Shown here in pieces: positions 30,908 through 39,099 of a stretch of DNA of 64,000 bases. The notes under the pieces were generated by a model, which was not told the DNA's origin, made no database searches, and was given only the letters and a program-made list of their open reading frames with translations. Positions within the stretch are counted from its first letter, which is position 1. Each line of letters starts with the position of its first letter. Made by a program: the position numbers and the translations under genes. Origin of the DNA: an uncultured Gammaproteobacteria bacterium (lineage in GTDB: Bacteria; Pseudomonadota; Gammaproteobacteria; JAADHQ01); assembly GCA_947258755.1 (NCBI GenBank), contig CAMYJO010000005.1, positions 34,935-98,934 of the forward strand, given 5' to 3'.

Positions 30908-32188
30908 TTAATCTAACGGCGCACATAGGGCCGCTCGACGAGATTGCGGCTTGACCAACAACATATGTACATCACCTATAGCCTGCTCTATGAAACCACC
31001 TTCACAGTAACTCAGGTAAAAATCCCACATTCTGATAAATTGCGTGGAATAGCCCAAGGAACGCACTTCACCCAGTCTGGCAAAAAAACGTTCACGCCAA
31101 TGTCGAAGCGTCGTGGCGTAGTGAGGCCCTATGTCCTCCAGGTTATACAGACGCATGTCCGTGTATTGTGCAACAGCACCAGTCATTGCCGATACCGAAG
31201 GAATAAAACTACCAGGAAAAATATAACGCTGGATAAAATCAACTGAACGCAATGCTGCCTTGTAACGCTGATCGGCAATTGTAATCGCTTGCAGCAGCAT
31301 CATACCTTCCGGTTTTAACAATTGACTACATTTTTTGAAATAGGTCGGCATATACTGATGGCCAATTGCTTCGATCATTTCGATAGAGACCAGCTTATCG
31401 TATTGCCCTTCGAGGTCACGGTAGTCCTTACATAAGACTGTAATTTGATCTGCTAGACCGTATTCCTGCACACGTTGTTTTGCCAACTCGTATTGTCCCT
31501 GTGAAATCGTGGTTGTGGTTACACGACAACCATAATGCCGGGCTGCGTAGATGGCAAAACCACCCCAGCCGGTACCAATTTCGACCACATGGTCTGAAGG
31601 TTTCAGGTCCAGTTTGCGACAAATCCGTTCCAGTTTAGCCTGAGATGCTTGCTCCAGAGTCGAATCGCTACTTTCATAAACTGCGCAGGAATACATCATG
31701 CTCTCGTCGAGAAATAACCTGAAAAGATCATTACCGAGATCATAGTGCGCCTCAATATTTCGACGACTGCCACTGCGCGTGTTTCGATTAAGCCAGTGTA
31801 GCATTTTATAAAGCGGTTCGCGTATTCGTGCCATATGGCCATCCATGCCATCCAGGACTTCACGGTTTTGCAGCAGTATGCGCACCAGTGATGTCAGATC
31901 ACTGCAGCCCCACCTCTCCTGGAAGTAAGACTCCCCTGCTCCAACGCTACCACCAAAACCAATATCACTATAAAACTGTACATCATTGACTGAAATGGTA
32001 ACCGATAGAGGACATTGACTTGTAACCTGCCCAAATCTATTTTCTTTACCACTCTCTTTCAAGATGATTTCACCCTGTTGCAGTTTTTTCATGCGCGAAA
32101 GAAAACCATGACGGGCAAGACGATCAAATATATTTGCAGGCTTATTGTCTCGCCCTGTTGCGGGCATCGGTATTAATCGTGTATTCAT
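30908..32188 (-). CDS. cfa: Cyclopropane-fatty-acyl-phospholipid synthase
   Basis: SAM-dependent enzyme that methylates the double bond of unsaturated acyl chains in membrane phospholipids. The 426-residue length and two-domain layout match. The N-terminal lipid-binding part includes DIGFGGSVGAGESYFQERW. The SAM motif is VVEIGTGWGGFAIYAARHYG, followed by EMIEAIGHQYMPTYFKKC and the conserved YCEGGF near the C-terminus. It overlaps the DUF1365 stop (ATGA). In photoprotection regulons Cfa homologues either cyclopropanate or methylate lipids without ring closure; which applies here cannot be read. Confidence 0.94.
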   Translation of the reverse strand: MNTRLIPMPATGRDNKPANIFDRLARHGFLSRMKKLQQGEIILKESGKENRFGQVTSQCPLSVTISVNDVQFYSDIGFGGSVGAGESYFQERWGCSDLTSLVRILLQNREVLDGMDGHMARIREPLYKMLHWLNRNTRSGSRRNIEAHYDLGNDLFRLFLDESMMYSCAVYESSDSTLEQASQAKLERICRKLDLKPSDHVVEIGTGWGGFAIYAARHYGCRVTTTTISQGQYELAKQRVQEYGLADQITVLCKDYRDLEGQYDKLVSIEMIEAIGHQYMPTYFKKCSQLLKPEGMMLLQAITIADQRYKAALRSVDFIQRYIFPGSFIPSVSAMTGAVAQYTDMRLYNLEDIGPHYATTLRHWRERFFARLGEVRSLGYSTQFIRMWDFYLSYCEGGFIEQAIGDVHMLLVKPQSRRAALCAPLD

Positions 32189-32964
32189 ACATCCTTCGCC
32201 GTCGACGGCGCCTCCTTCTTGTCAGGGTGAGTATAAAAAGGTACTTTTTTTAACCACAACTTAAAAGCCTGGTAATGGATCGCAACAATAACCTTGACTG
32301 TTACTAATGGATACTTCAGTAACACAAGCGCAAGCGTTGACGATTTAATTGGCCTGGCAGCAAGCACCATGGTGGCGTCGAATATCCGCGTGTCATCCCG
32401 GAGATTGCGCATATGCACCATGAGTTGCTTTTCCGGGGTAGAAAAATGCCAATCATAGGCAATATCCATCTCCATAAAAGGCGACACATGAAAACATTTG
32501 TCAAATTGGTAGCGTTTTTTCTTCTGGCTGATACTGTTCTCATCCTCATGAAGAACATAGCAGTGCTGTTCACCCCACGGGGTGTTATTCACTTCGGCAA
32601 CAATACATTCAAGATTTTTATCCTGCTCATCAAAGCAGTAGTAAAAGCTGACCGGATTAAATCCATAGCCGTAGTAACGCAAATGTGTCAACAATCGGAT
32701 AGGGCCTATCGGTCTTTTACCGATTTTGTCTTGCACTAGGTCACGGATACATTCATCAAGGGGCCGATGCAGATCACCGTAGTGTCTGCGTCGATCAAAA
32801 AATGCCAGATTAGGCTTGCCCACAGACCATAGCCAGAAAGGTTTGAAAACAGATGGCAGCTCATCAAGGTCCAGATACATCATGTAAAGCCCGTAATGGA
32901 AATCGTGTTCCCGTGGCTGAAACCGACGATGCCTAACTTGCCCTTCGTAGATACAACTGTGCAT
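32185..32964 (-). CDS. DUF1365 protein
   Basis: A 259-residue protein of the DUF1365 family, with RHRRFQPREHDFHYGLYMMYLDL at the N-terminus, LTHLRYYGYGFNPVSFYYCFD in the middle and WGEQHCYVLHEDE. The family nearly always sits between an FAD amine-oxidase-like gene and a Cfa gene, as here. It overlaps the oxidoreductase gene by 32 bp and the cfa start by 4 bp. The family has no solved reaction; a part in fatty-acid modification is inferred from context. Confidence 0.92.
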   Translation of the reverse strand: MHSCIYEGQVRHRRFQPREHDFHYGLYMMYLDLDELPSVFKPFWLWSVGKPNLAFFDRRRHYGDLHRPLDECIRDLVQDKIGKRPIGPIRLLTHLRYYGYGFNPVSFYYCFDEQDKNLECIVAEVNNTPWGEQHCYVLHEDENSISQKKKRYQFDKCFHVSPFMEMDIAYDWHFSTPEKQLMVHMRNLRDDTRIFDATMVLAARPIKSSTLALVLLKYPLVTVKVIVAIHYQAFKLWLKKVPFYTHPDKKEAPSTAKDV

Positions 32965-34207
32965 CTAGATGCTCCTTGAAATCCTGAAGTGCATTCAATG
33001 CACTGACAACACCATCCTCATGAAAACCATTGCGCCAGTATGCACCGCAAAAATAAGTTCTATTGATACCATTGATCTCGGACTGGCGATTTTGCGCCGC
33101 GATTCCGTCGGGCGTAAATACAGGATGGTCGTATTGCAAACGCTTAATAATACGTGATTCATTGATCGCATCAGTATGATTCAAGGTGACACAGAAAGGA
33201 TCAGCTGATGTCAGGCCTTGCAAAATATTCATGTTGTAGGTGAGTGTTGCCCGCCCCTTATATTGCGGCAAAACATGATAATTCCAGGCCGCCCAGGCGC
33301 GCCGAGATTTTGGCAATATACTGGCGTCGGTATGCAGGATGGCCTCATTGCGCTGATAAGGGATGGCTCCCAGCACTTCGCGTTCGAGAATACTGGAATC
33401 TGTCAACATATCCAGTGCCTGATTACTGTGACTGGCTATAAACACCGCATCAAAATGCTCAACTGGACCGTCTGACGTAGTTATCGCCACATGTGTTGGA
33501 AAACGCTTAATTGACGTAACACGACTGTTTAAACGAATACGATCGCGATAGCCCGCAACTAATTTTTTCACATATTCTCTTGAGCCACCCTTGATGACAT
33601 ACCAGCTTGGTCGATCATTAACACTGAGCATGCCATGGTTGTGAAAAAAGCTGACAAAAAATCGGGCAGGGAAATAGTGCATTTGCTCTGGATCAGCAGA
33701 CCAGATCGCTGAGCCCATCGGTATAATGTATTGATTTATGAATATTTCACTATAGTTGTTTCGGTGTAGATATTCCCCCAGAGAAATCTCATTATTCTCT
33801 TGCTCCAGCAGTTTCGGCGCCTCTCGGTTAAATCGCATGATATCCAGTATCATTTTATAAAAAGACGGACGCAGGACATTACGCCGCTGTGCAAATAGTG
33901 CATTCATACTCGTACCGTTATATTCGAGACCAGTTTTCTCGCACTTTACACTAAAGCTCATATCAGATGCCTGTGTACTGACTCCCAACTCATCCAGTAA
34001 ACTGGTAAAATTCGGATAGGTCCAGTCATTGAAAACAATAAAACCTGTGTCGATACTGTAATGACTCCCCTTCCACTCAATGTCATGCGTGTGGGTATGG
34101 CCACCGACATAATTGTTGGCTTCGAAAACTGTTATTTCATGTTCCCTGGACAGATGATAAGCCGCGACATTGCCGGCAATCCCGGAACCAATAATTGCTA
34201 TTTTCAT
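32933..34207 (-). CDS. FAD-dependent amine-oxidase-like oxidoreductase
   Basis: A 424-residue flavoprotein with a Rossmann motif at the very start, IAIIGSGIAGNVAAYHLS, then FEANNYVGGHTHT (amine oxidase/phytoene-desaturase-like) and the terminal FAD block YFCGAYWRNGFHEDGVVSAL. In Rhodobacter a protein of this type takes part in making methylated furan fatty acids next to methyltransferases; I infer a comparable lipid oxidation here. It is coupled to the desaturase (stop and start touch) and to DUF1365. Confidence 0.92.
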   Translation of the reverse strand: MKIAIIGSGIAGNVAAYHLSREHEITVFEANNYVGGHTHTHDIEWKGSHYSIDTGFIVFNDWTYPNFTSLLDELGVSTQASDMSFSVKCEKTGLEYNGTSMNALFAQRRNVLRPSFYKMILDIMRFNREAPKLLEQENNEISLGEYLHRNNYSEIFINQYIIPMGSAIWSADPEQMHYFPARFFVSFFHNHGMLSVNDRPSWYVIKGGSREYVKKLVAGYRDRIRLNSRVTSIKRFPTHVAITTSDGPVEHFDAVFIASHSNQALDMLTDSSILEREVLGAIPYQRNEAILHTDASILPKSRRAWAAWNYHVLPQYKGRATLTYNMNILQGLTSADPFCVTLNHTDAINESRIIKRLQYDHPVFTPDGIAAQNRQSEINGINRTYFCGAYWRNGFHEDGVVSALNALQDFKEHLDAQLYLRRAS

Positions 34208-35157
34208 TACTGCCTCTCTCCCAGTTGAATGACTCTGTCAGGCACCGCTCGAAGATCATAGATAAGCCCTAGTTTTTCCATTACAAGCAAAACGTAATAA
34301 GTGATATCAATCTCCCACCAAAAGAATCCTTGTCTGGCTGAGCCCGGGTAATAATGGTGATTGTTATGCCATCCTTCACCGAAGGTCAGCAGCGCCAGTA
34401 GCAGATTATTGCGGCTGTTATCTTTAGTCGAGTAGCGCCTGCTACCATAGGTGTGTGCAAGCGAATTGATAGTAAAGGTGACGTGATACAGAACCAACGT
34501 AGAGATAACGAAGCCCCAAAGCAGCATCTGCAGGCCATTGGTACCCAGATCAGGATAATACAGTGCCATCCATTCACCGAGTGCATAGAGCAAAACAGCC
34601 AACACTACCGGCATCAACATATCAAAACGATCCAGCAGACGCATTTCTGGATATCGACTGAAATCCTTTATACGCTCATGCCGTGGCGAAAAATTATCCC
34701 GCGATAAAAACCAGGCCATATGACTCCACAAAAACCCGTGCTGGTCAGGAGAATGCGGGTCATTTCCCTGATCTGCACAAGCATGGTGGTGGCGATGATG
34801 AGAGGCCCACCATAAAGGCCCGCGCTGAACCGCACTGGCTGCCAGGGCCGCAAAAAAGAACTGCATCAAACGACTAGTCTTGAATGCCCGATGTGAAAAA
34901 TATCGATGATAGAATCCGGTAATTGCGAACATACGAATAGCATATAGAAAAACAGCGACAGCAACTGCCGCCGGACTCCAGCCTATCCAGATAACTGCAA
35001 AGCAGGACAGATGCATCAGTATAAAAGGTAATGTTCGTATCCAGTCTATTTGCTTTTTTTCTGTGTAAGTATTGTCAACAGCAGCATAACTATCAAACCA
35101 GCGGATAATGCCAGACCATAGTCCTGATGTTTTAAATTTGCTTGCACGAACAGTCAT
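34207..35157 (-). CDS. Acyl-CoA/acyl-lipid delta-9 type desaturase
   Basis: Membrane di-iron fatty-acid desaturase. Start 35157 (MTVRASKFKTSG) avoids overlap with the lipocalin gene and gives 316 residues. Three histidine boxes are present: HRYFSH, HHRHHH (ASHHRHHHACAD) and HNNHH (EGWHNNHHYYPG), with two pairs of membrane helices between them. It would introduce a cis double bond, creating the substrate for the two Cfa-like methyltransferases of the operon. The reaction needs oxygen, so it indicates aerobic growth. Confidence 0.94.
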   Translation of the reverse strand: MTVRASKFKTSGLWSGIIRWFDSYAAVDNTYTEKKQIDWIRTLPFILMHLSCFAVIWIGWSPAAVAVAVFLYAIRMFAITGFYHRYFSHRAFKTSRLMQFFFAALAASAVQRGPLWWASHHRHHHACADQGNDPHSPDQHGFLWSHMAWFLSRDNFSPRHERIKDFSRYPEMRLLDRFDMLMPVVLAVLLYALGEWMALYYPDLGTNGLQMLLWGFVISTLVLYHVTFTINSLAHTYGSRRYSTKDNSRNNLLLALLTFGEGWHNNHHYYPGSARQGFFWWEIDITYYVLLVMEKLGLIYDLRAVPDRVIQLGERQ

Positions 35158-35173
35158 TGTTGATATCCCATTA

Positions 35174-35692
35174 TTACCACTTTTGTGGTACACGCTCGAG
35201 TTTGCTGATGTCATAGCCTTGCTGTTTTACCAGGCCTACCAGTTTCAGGTAGTCTTTGTCTGAAATCACCGGCTTGCGCGCCATTATCCATACATAGTCA
35301 CGTGCATTGCGCCCAATAATGGTTTGACTGTATTCCTTGTCAACGTAAACAATGCGATAATCCGCCTTAAATGGCCAAATAAACTGCATACCCCAAGTGG
35401 CATTCGTTTGCTTGTCTTTAATAAAGCCCTTAGGTTGATAGACCTTTCGTTTACCATTAAAACTTCCGTCATTAAAACTGAAGGTCGTTGCAATTGTGTT
35501 ATCTTCGTTTTGCTTATAGGACTCAATCGCATTGTGTGCGCCTTTTTCGATAAACGTCGGGATATTAGCAATCACATACCAGTCACCCATAAATTTATTG
35601 ATATCAACGTACGACATAGTCTGCACCGGCACTGTTGGACTACTGCATGCCATCATCATCACCAAAATCGTTAAAACAGGTATACGTAACAT
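35174..35692 (-). CDS. Lipocalin (Blc-like) lipoprotein
   Basis: A 172-residue outer-membrane lipocalin with a lipoprotein signal (VLTILVMMMACSSPT). It has the lipocalin start motif FMGDWYVIANIPTF, then NDGSFNGKRKVYQPKGF and the final IMARKPVISDKDYLKLV. Blc-type lipocalins bind fatty acids or lysophospholipids and help repair membranes. A second, distinct lipocalin is encoded at 50504. Position inside the lipid-modification operon fits a carrier role. Confidence 0.92.
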   Translation of the reverse strand: MLRIPVLTILVMMMACSSPTVPVQTMSYVDINKFMGDWYVIANIPTFIEKGAHNAIESYKQNEDNTIATTFSFNDGSFNGKRKVYQPKGFIKDKQTNATWGMQFIWPFKADYRIVYVDKEYSQTIIGRNARDYVWIMARKPVISDKDYLKLVGLVKQQGYDISKLERVPQKW

Positions 35693-35707
35693 AATTCGGT
35701 CATCCTC

Positions 35708-36352
35708 TTATCGCCTTTCATAGCGAAGATTCGCGCCATTCTCTGTGGTCGTACTCAAAGCCAGCCATTCCTTTTCAGGGGAGTACCAAAGATCAATAAC
35801 GAACTCATCACTGACGATGCGGTAATGAGTCGCTTGCACTCTACCCTTGGCTAGAGAGATCTCCTCACCACCTAGATTCAATGTTTGCACCGAGGTATAT
35901 TTGCCATTCTGCGTATTCAACAAGCGCGTTGCCTGTATCAACTTCGGATCCCAGTAAGCAAAGCTTTTCACACAACCACTGACTCGCTCGGAACCTTCTG
36001 CAGACTCTATTCTGAACACATCTTTTTGTTGTTGGCCATTAACGAAAAGCTTTGTGCCATTGTCATCAGTACTAGTAAGTATTTTCGTCAGGCAGCTTTC
36101 GCTCCATTCCTCATTCGCCGTGTGAAAATAGGTGTAAGCATTGAAAAACAGGAACTTGACCTTAAAGCTGGCTTCGACCTGTACAATTTTGCGTGACTCC
36201 AAGGGTTTGATACTCACCTTGTGGTAACCGATCTCATCACCATCGAGGTAAACGTTGTAGTACAGATCCTGGGTCATCAATCCATGCGCGGGCAAGCTTG
36301 TAAGGCCGAGAAAAATGACTAACACTAAATACAGGTTTTGTATCTTCCTCAT
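35708..36352 (-). CDS. DUF6134-type secreted protein
   Basis: A 214-residue exported protein (signal VLVIFLGLTSLPAHG) rich in beta strands: YYNVYLDGDEIGYHKVSI, FKVKFLFFNAYTYFHTANEEW and the final YSPEKEWLALSTTTENGANL. This pattern is that of DUF6134 proteins, which recur in photolyase/Cfa neighbourhoods. Its function is unknown; the fold suggests lipid or ligand binding in the periplasm. It overlaps the DUF1295 stop by 4 bp. Confidence 0.8.
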   Translation of the reverse strand: MRKIQNLYLVLVIFLGLTSLPAHGLMTQDLYYNVYLDGDEIGYHKVSIKPLESRKIVQVEASFKVKFLFFNAYTYFHTANEEWSESCLTKILTSTDDNGTKLFVNGQQQKDVFRIESAEGSERVSGCVKSFAYWDPKLIQATRLLNTQNGKYTSVQTLNLGGEEISLAKGRVQATHYRIVSDEFVIDLWYSPEKEWLALSTTTENGANLRYERR

Positions 36353-37155
36353 GGCATTTTCTCCTCTGCAACTGCCGTATTGGCATCATTTGCTGGCGGC
36401 CAAGGTACGAAAGCACTGGTACTTTTAATATATTCCCGATAAGCCGGTCGACGATGGACAATATCGCTTTCCAACAAGGCAACACCGGAAAATTTCAGCA
36501 ACAACCAGGTCATGGCGACAGGTGCCAGAATGGTCCACCAGCCACCGGCACTGAGTGCAAACAAGTAGTATCCCCACCAAATGCAAGATTCACCAAAATA
36601 ATTAGGATGCCTTGTGTAATGCCATAAACCTTGGTCCATTACCTCACCGTTTTGGCTGGCAGTGGATTTCCTGAAGCTAGCCATTTGCGCATCCCCTATG
36701 ACCTCGAAGAACATGCCCACTACCCATAGTGCAATACCTGCAATATCCAACAATCCAAAATCGGCAGGGCGAGTGAAGACAAACCATAGAGGCAAGGAGA
36801 TAAAACCAGCTAGAAGCGCCTGAAAAATAAAGATGATAAAAAGACTTTTAAATGCAAAATTAGGAGCATAGCGCGCACGAATATCCTGGTAACGCGTGTC
36901 CTCCGGCTTACCATGATTGCGCCATGTGATAAATAAAGACAAACGCAAGGCCCACACAGTAACGAGCAATATCAAAACAAGTTGCTGCACAGACAGTACT
37001 TCATTCGGCCACACATAAACGATACTGCCCAACAGAAAAAAGATTGACCAAAAGCTGTCAACAATACTTGCATCCTTCTTCCTGACACTGATAACCCATG
37101 TCAACAATGCCAGTACTATCATGGCAAGCAGCCCATAAAAATAGGTTTGCATCAT
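36349..37155 (-). CDS. DUF1295 (steroid 5-alpha-reductase-like) membrane protein
   Basis: A 268-residue polytopic protein. Start 37155 (MMQTYFYGLL) is used: the ATG overlaps the upstream DUF2878 stop, has an AAGAAGG ribosome site and removes a non-conserved extension. Conserved parts include DASIVDSFWSIFF, WRNHGKPEDTRYQ, and the C-terminal GLWHYTRHPNYFGESCIWWGYY, the NADPH- and substrate-binding signature of the steroid reductase/isoprenylcysteine methyltransferase superfamily. A lipid reductase role is inferred, not shown. Confidence 0.9.
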   Translation of the reverse strand: MMQTYFYGLLAMIVLALLTWVISVRKKDASIVDSFWSIFFLLGSIVYVWPNEVLSVQQLVLILLVTVWALRLSLFITWRNHGKPEDTRYQDIRARYAPNFAFKSLFIIFIFQALLAGFISLPLWFVFTRPADFGLLDIAGIALWVVGMFFEVIGDAQMASFRKSTASQNGEVMDQGLWHYTRHPNYFGESCIWWGYYLFALSAGGWWTILAPVAMTWLLLKFSGVALLESDIVHRRPAYREYIKSTSAFVPWPPANDANTAVAEEKMP

Positions 37156-37697
37156 ACGCTCACCTTCTTGGGCAGTGACAAGTACGCATAACCATCCAGT
37201 CGTTGTGAAATTAATAGTAGCAGTGGCATGAATACAGCCCAGCCCAGGGACAGTGCGATCATCGCTGTGCTTATATCGGGGAAATAAACGGCTCCCAGTC
37301 GATGTCCGCCATAGTAGGCCAGCGGGCCCGCTATTGCTCCGGACAGCACTGCCAGGAACCATCGCCCTTTCATCCATCGTAGTGACACATTCAATGTGGT
37401 GGCAAATAATGCCCACAGCGCGACGATCCAATACGGCGCCATATTTTCAGCCCACATGCCATTGTTATAGGTAATCCATTGCATCCAAACCAACAGGCTA
37501 TCCCAACTGCCGCCTATCCCGATTGCCAACATGACAAGCCAAACTTCTTGACCAGGCTGTGCTGAACGCAGGATATGGTAACTGACAATTAGTATTGCAA
37601 TCAGGGTACCAAGCAAGGGATACGAATAGGCGCTGCCCAGTACACAGGCAAACCATCCGATCTGGAAAAGTACAAAATTGGTTAAGGTAAGCTTCAT
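37152..37697 (-). CDS. DUF2878 membrane protein
   Basis: A 181-residue protein with about six membrane segments (ICW-like start FVLFQIGWFACVLGSAYSY; GIGGSWDSLLVWMQWITYNNG; ALWALFATTLNVSLRWMKG). It belongs to DUF2878, another regular member of light/singlet-oxygen lipid gene clusters. It sits between the first methyltransferase gene and DUF1295 and overlaps the latter. The function is unknown. Confidence 0.88.
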   Translation of the reverse strand: MKLTLTNFVLFQIGWFACVLGSAYSYPLLGTLIAILIVSYHILRSAQPGQEVWLVMLAIGIGGSWDSLLVWMQWITYNNGMWAENMAPYWIVALWALFATTLNVSLRWMKGRWFLAVLSGAIAGPLAYYGGHRLGAVYFPDISTAMIALSLGWAVFMPLLLLISQRLDGYAYLSLPKKVSV

Positions 37698-37711
37698 GAA
37701 ATCATCGTCAC

Positions 37712-38758
37712 TTAACTAACCGATTTCTTGAACAGGTAGTGGCTTACCCACCATTCCTGACCGTCATCGTAGCCAAACAGTTCTTCACAAGCCATAAAGA
37801 ACATGCGCCAACGCATCCACCATTGTTGCGCATTCTCTGCACCATAGGTTTGCTCCATCACTGGCCACAGGTCATCTTTGTGATTGTCCATGTTTTGCAG
37901 CCATGCCTTTGCGGTTTTCTGATAGTGACTACCATCCCAACGCCAGCGTCGCTCAAACTTACGGTCTTCCTGAAAAAACAATGGCAAATCATCACTCGGC
38001 ATGATGCCACCTGAGAAAAAATGTTGACTCATCCAGTCAGATGCATCTTTAGCCTCAAACAGATAAGGTACAGATTGGTGCACAAATATATGCATAAAAA
38101 ACTTGCCAGCCGGCCTTAACCAGTTATGGATGCGCTTGAATAGCGCTGGATAATTACGCATATGCTCAAACATCTCGACCGATACCACGCGATCGAATGT
38201 CTGCGATGTAGTAAATTCATTCATATCACAGGTAATGACCTGAACATTAGCCAGGCCACGCAATTGCGCTTGATTCATGATGAATTCACGCTGGGAATTG
38301 GAATTGGAAACTGCGGTGATACGACTCAAGGGATAACGCTCTGCCATCCATAGGGTTAGAGAACCCCATCCACAACCCAGCTCAAGTATATCTGTGTCAT
38401 TGCTGATTTCTGCATGCAGACAAGTCTGTCGTAAAGCTTCTTCTTCAGCCTCTGCCAGGCTTGATGTATGCTCACGCCAATAGCAGCTGCTGTATTTCAT
38501 GTGCGGGCCCAGCGCATGCTGAAACAACTTTGCCGGCACCTCGTAGTGTTGCTCGTTGGCCTTCTCAGGCAATGGTGCAATCACAGCGCTGCGCATCGCT
38601 TCAGCGAATACATGCTGCGCTTTTGCCATCTGTTCCGTGTCATCCGCATTGATTTCCGCTAAGCGTTGCTTGATTAGCCTGCGTATCCCGAGTCGGATCA
38701 CACTATCAGGGACAAAACCCTGTTCCGTCATACCCATAGCAAGATTGGTCTGCTGCAT
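37712..38758 (-). CDS. Cfa-like SAM-dependent methyltransferase
   Basis: First gene of the ten-gene operon, 348 residues from ATG 38758 (MQQTNLAMGMTEQGF; GGAG 9 nt upstream). The longer frame's ATG (38788) lies inside the promoter repeats and is rejected. SAM motif: ILELGCGWGSLTLWMAERYP; active-site region: VSVEMFEHMRNYPALFKRI; C-terminal YLFKKS. It is closer to the coclaurine N-methyltransferase-like branch of the Cfa superfamily than the operon's true cfa. It may methylate an acyl chain without ring formation, as UfaM does in Rhodobacter (inference). Confidence 0.9.
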   Translation of the reverse strand: MQQTNLAMGMTEQGFVPDSVIRLGIRRLIKQRLAEINADDTEQMAKAQHVFAEAMRSAVIAPLPEKANEQHYEVPAKLFQHALGPHMKYSSCYWREHTSSLAEAEEEALRQTCLHAEISNDTDILELGCGWGSLTLWMAERYPLSRITAVSNSNSQREFIMNQAQLRGLANVQVITCDMNEFTTSQTFDRVVSVEMFEHMRNYPALFKRIHNWLRPAGKFFMHIFVHQSVPYLFEAKDASDWMSQHFFSGGIMPSDDLPLFFQEDRKFERRWRWDGSHYQKTAKAWLQNMDNHKDDLWPVMEQTYGAENAQQWWMRWRMFFMACEELFGYDDGQEWWVSHYLFKKSVS

Positions 38759-39099
38759 TGCTTTCGCTCCATTAGGTAACCTGTACATATCTTATACATT
38801 TATTATACATATTGTCAAGCTTACGTTACTGTAACTATTTTTATAATATATAATATCTTGTTTTTATTGATTATTTAATTTTTTGCACAGTTGTACAGGA
38901 GATCTGCTTTATAGCAGGTGACAGGCTGCCAGCAGTCAAACTTGCTAGTGCTTCTATCAGCAGGATATTGAAGAGGTGTTATTTCTGTTTAGGGGTACAG
39001 GAAATGTGGCGCTAGTATGTCGGCACATGACCAGAACAAATTAGCCTGGCGAGTTTCATACGACCAAGCGGTAAATACACAGCTACCCAGCTACCTTGA
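38759..39099. other. Promoter-containing intergenic region
   Basis: Holds the operon promoter and repeat operator (listed separately) at its left end. The rest, to the stop of the DUF2126 gene, is AT-rich then mixed, with no frame with a ribosome site. A TGCACAG/TGTACAG pair at 38884-38898 has the wrong spacing for the 11-bp repeats. Confidence 0.4.
38782..38818 (-). promoter_or_regulatory. Promoter with three 11-bp repeats (putative LitR/CarH operator 1)
   Basis: Three contiguous 11-mers read on the plus strand: TGTACATATCT (38782-38792), TATACATTTAT (38793-38803), TATACATATTG (38804-38814). For the minus-strand operon, -35 TTGACA is at 38818-38813, 16 bp of spacer, and -10 TATAAG at 38796-38791, so the repeats fill the spacer and cover the -10. 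CarH-type regulators bind three 11-bp direct repeats overlapping the promoter, giving repression in the dark. The transcript would begin about 25 nt before ATG 38758. Confidence 0.75.

Noticed and set aside
38884..38898. TGCACAG / TGTACAG pair as a fourth operator
   Set aside because: Spacing is 8 bp, not 11, there is no third repeat and no promoter is nearby.
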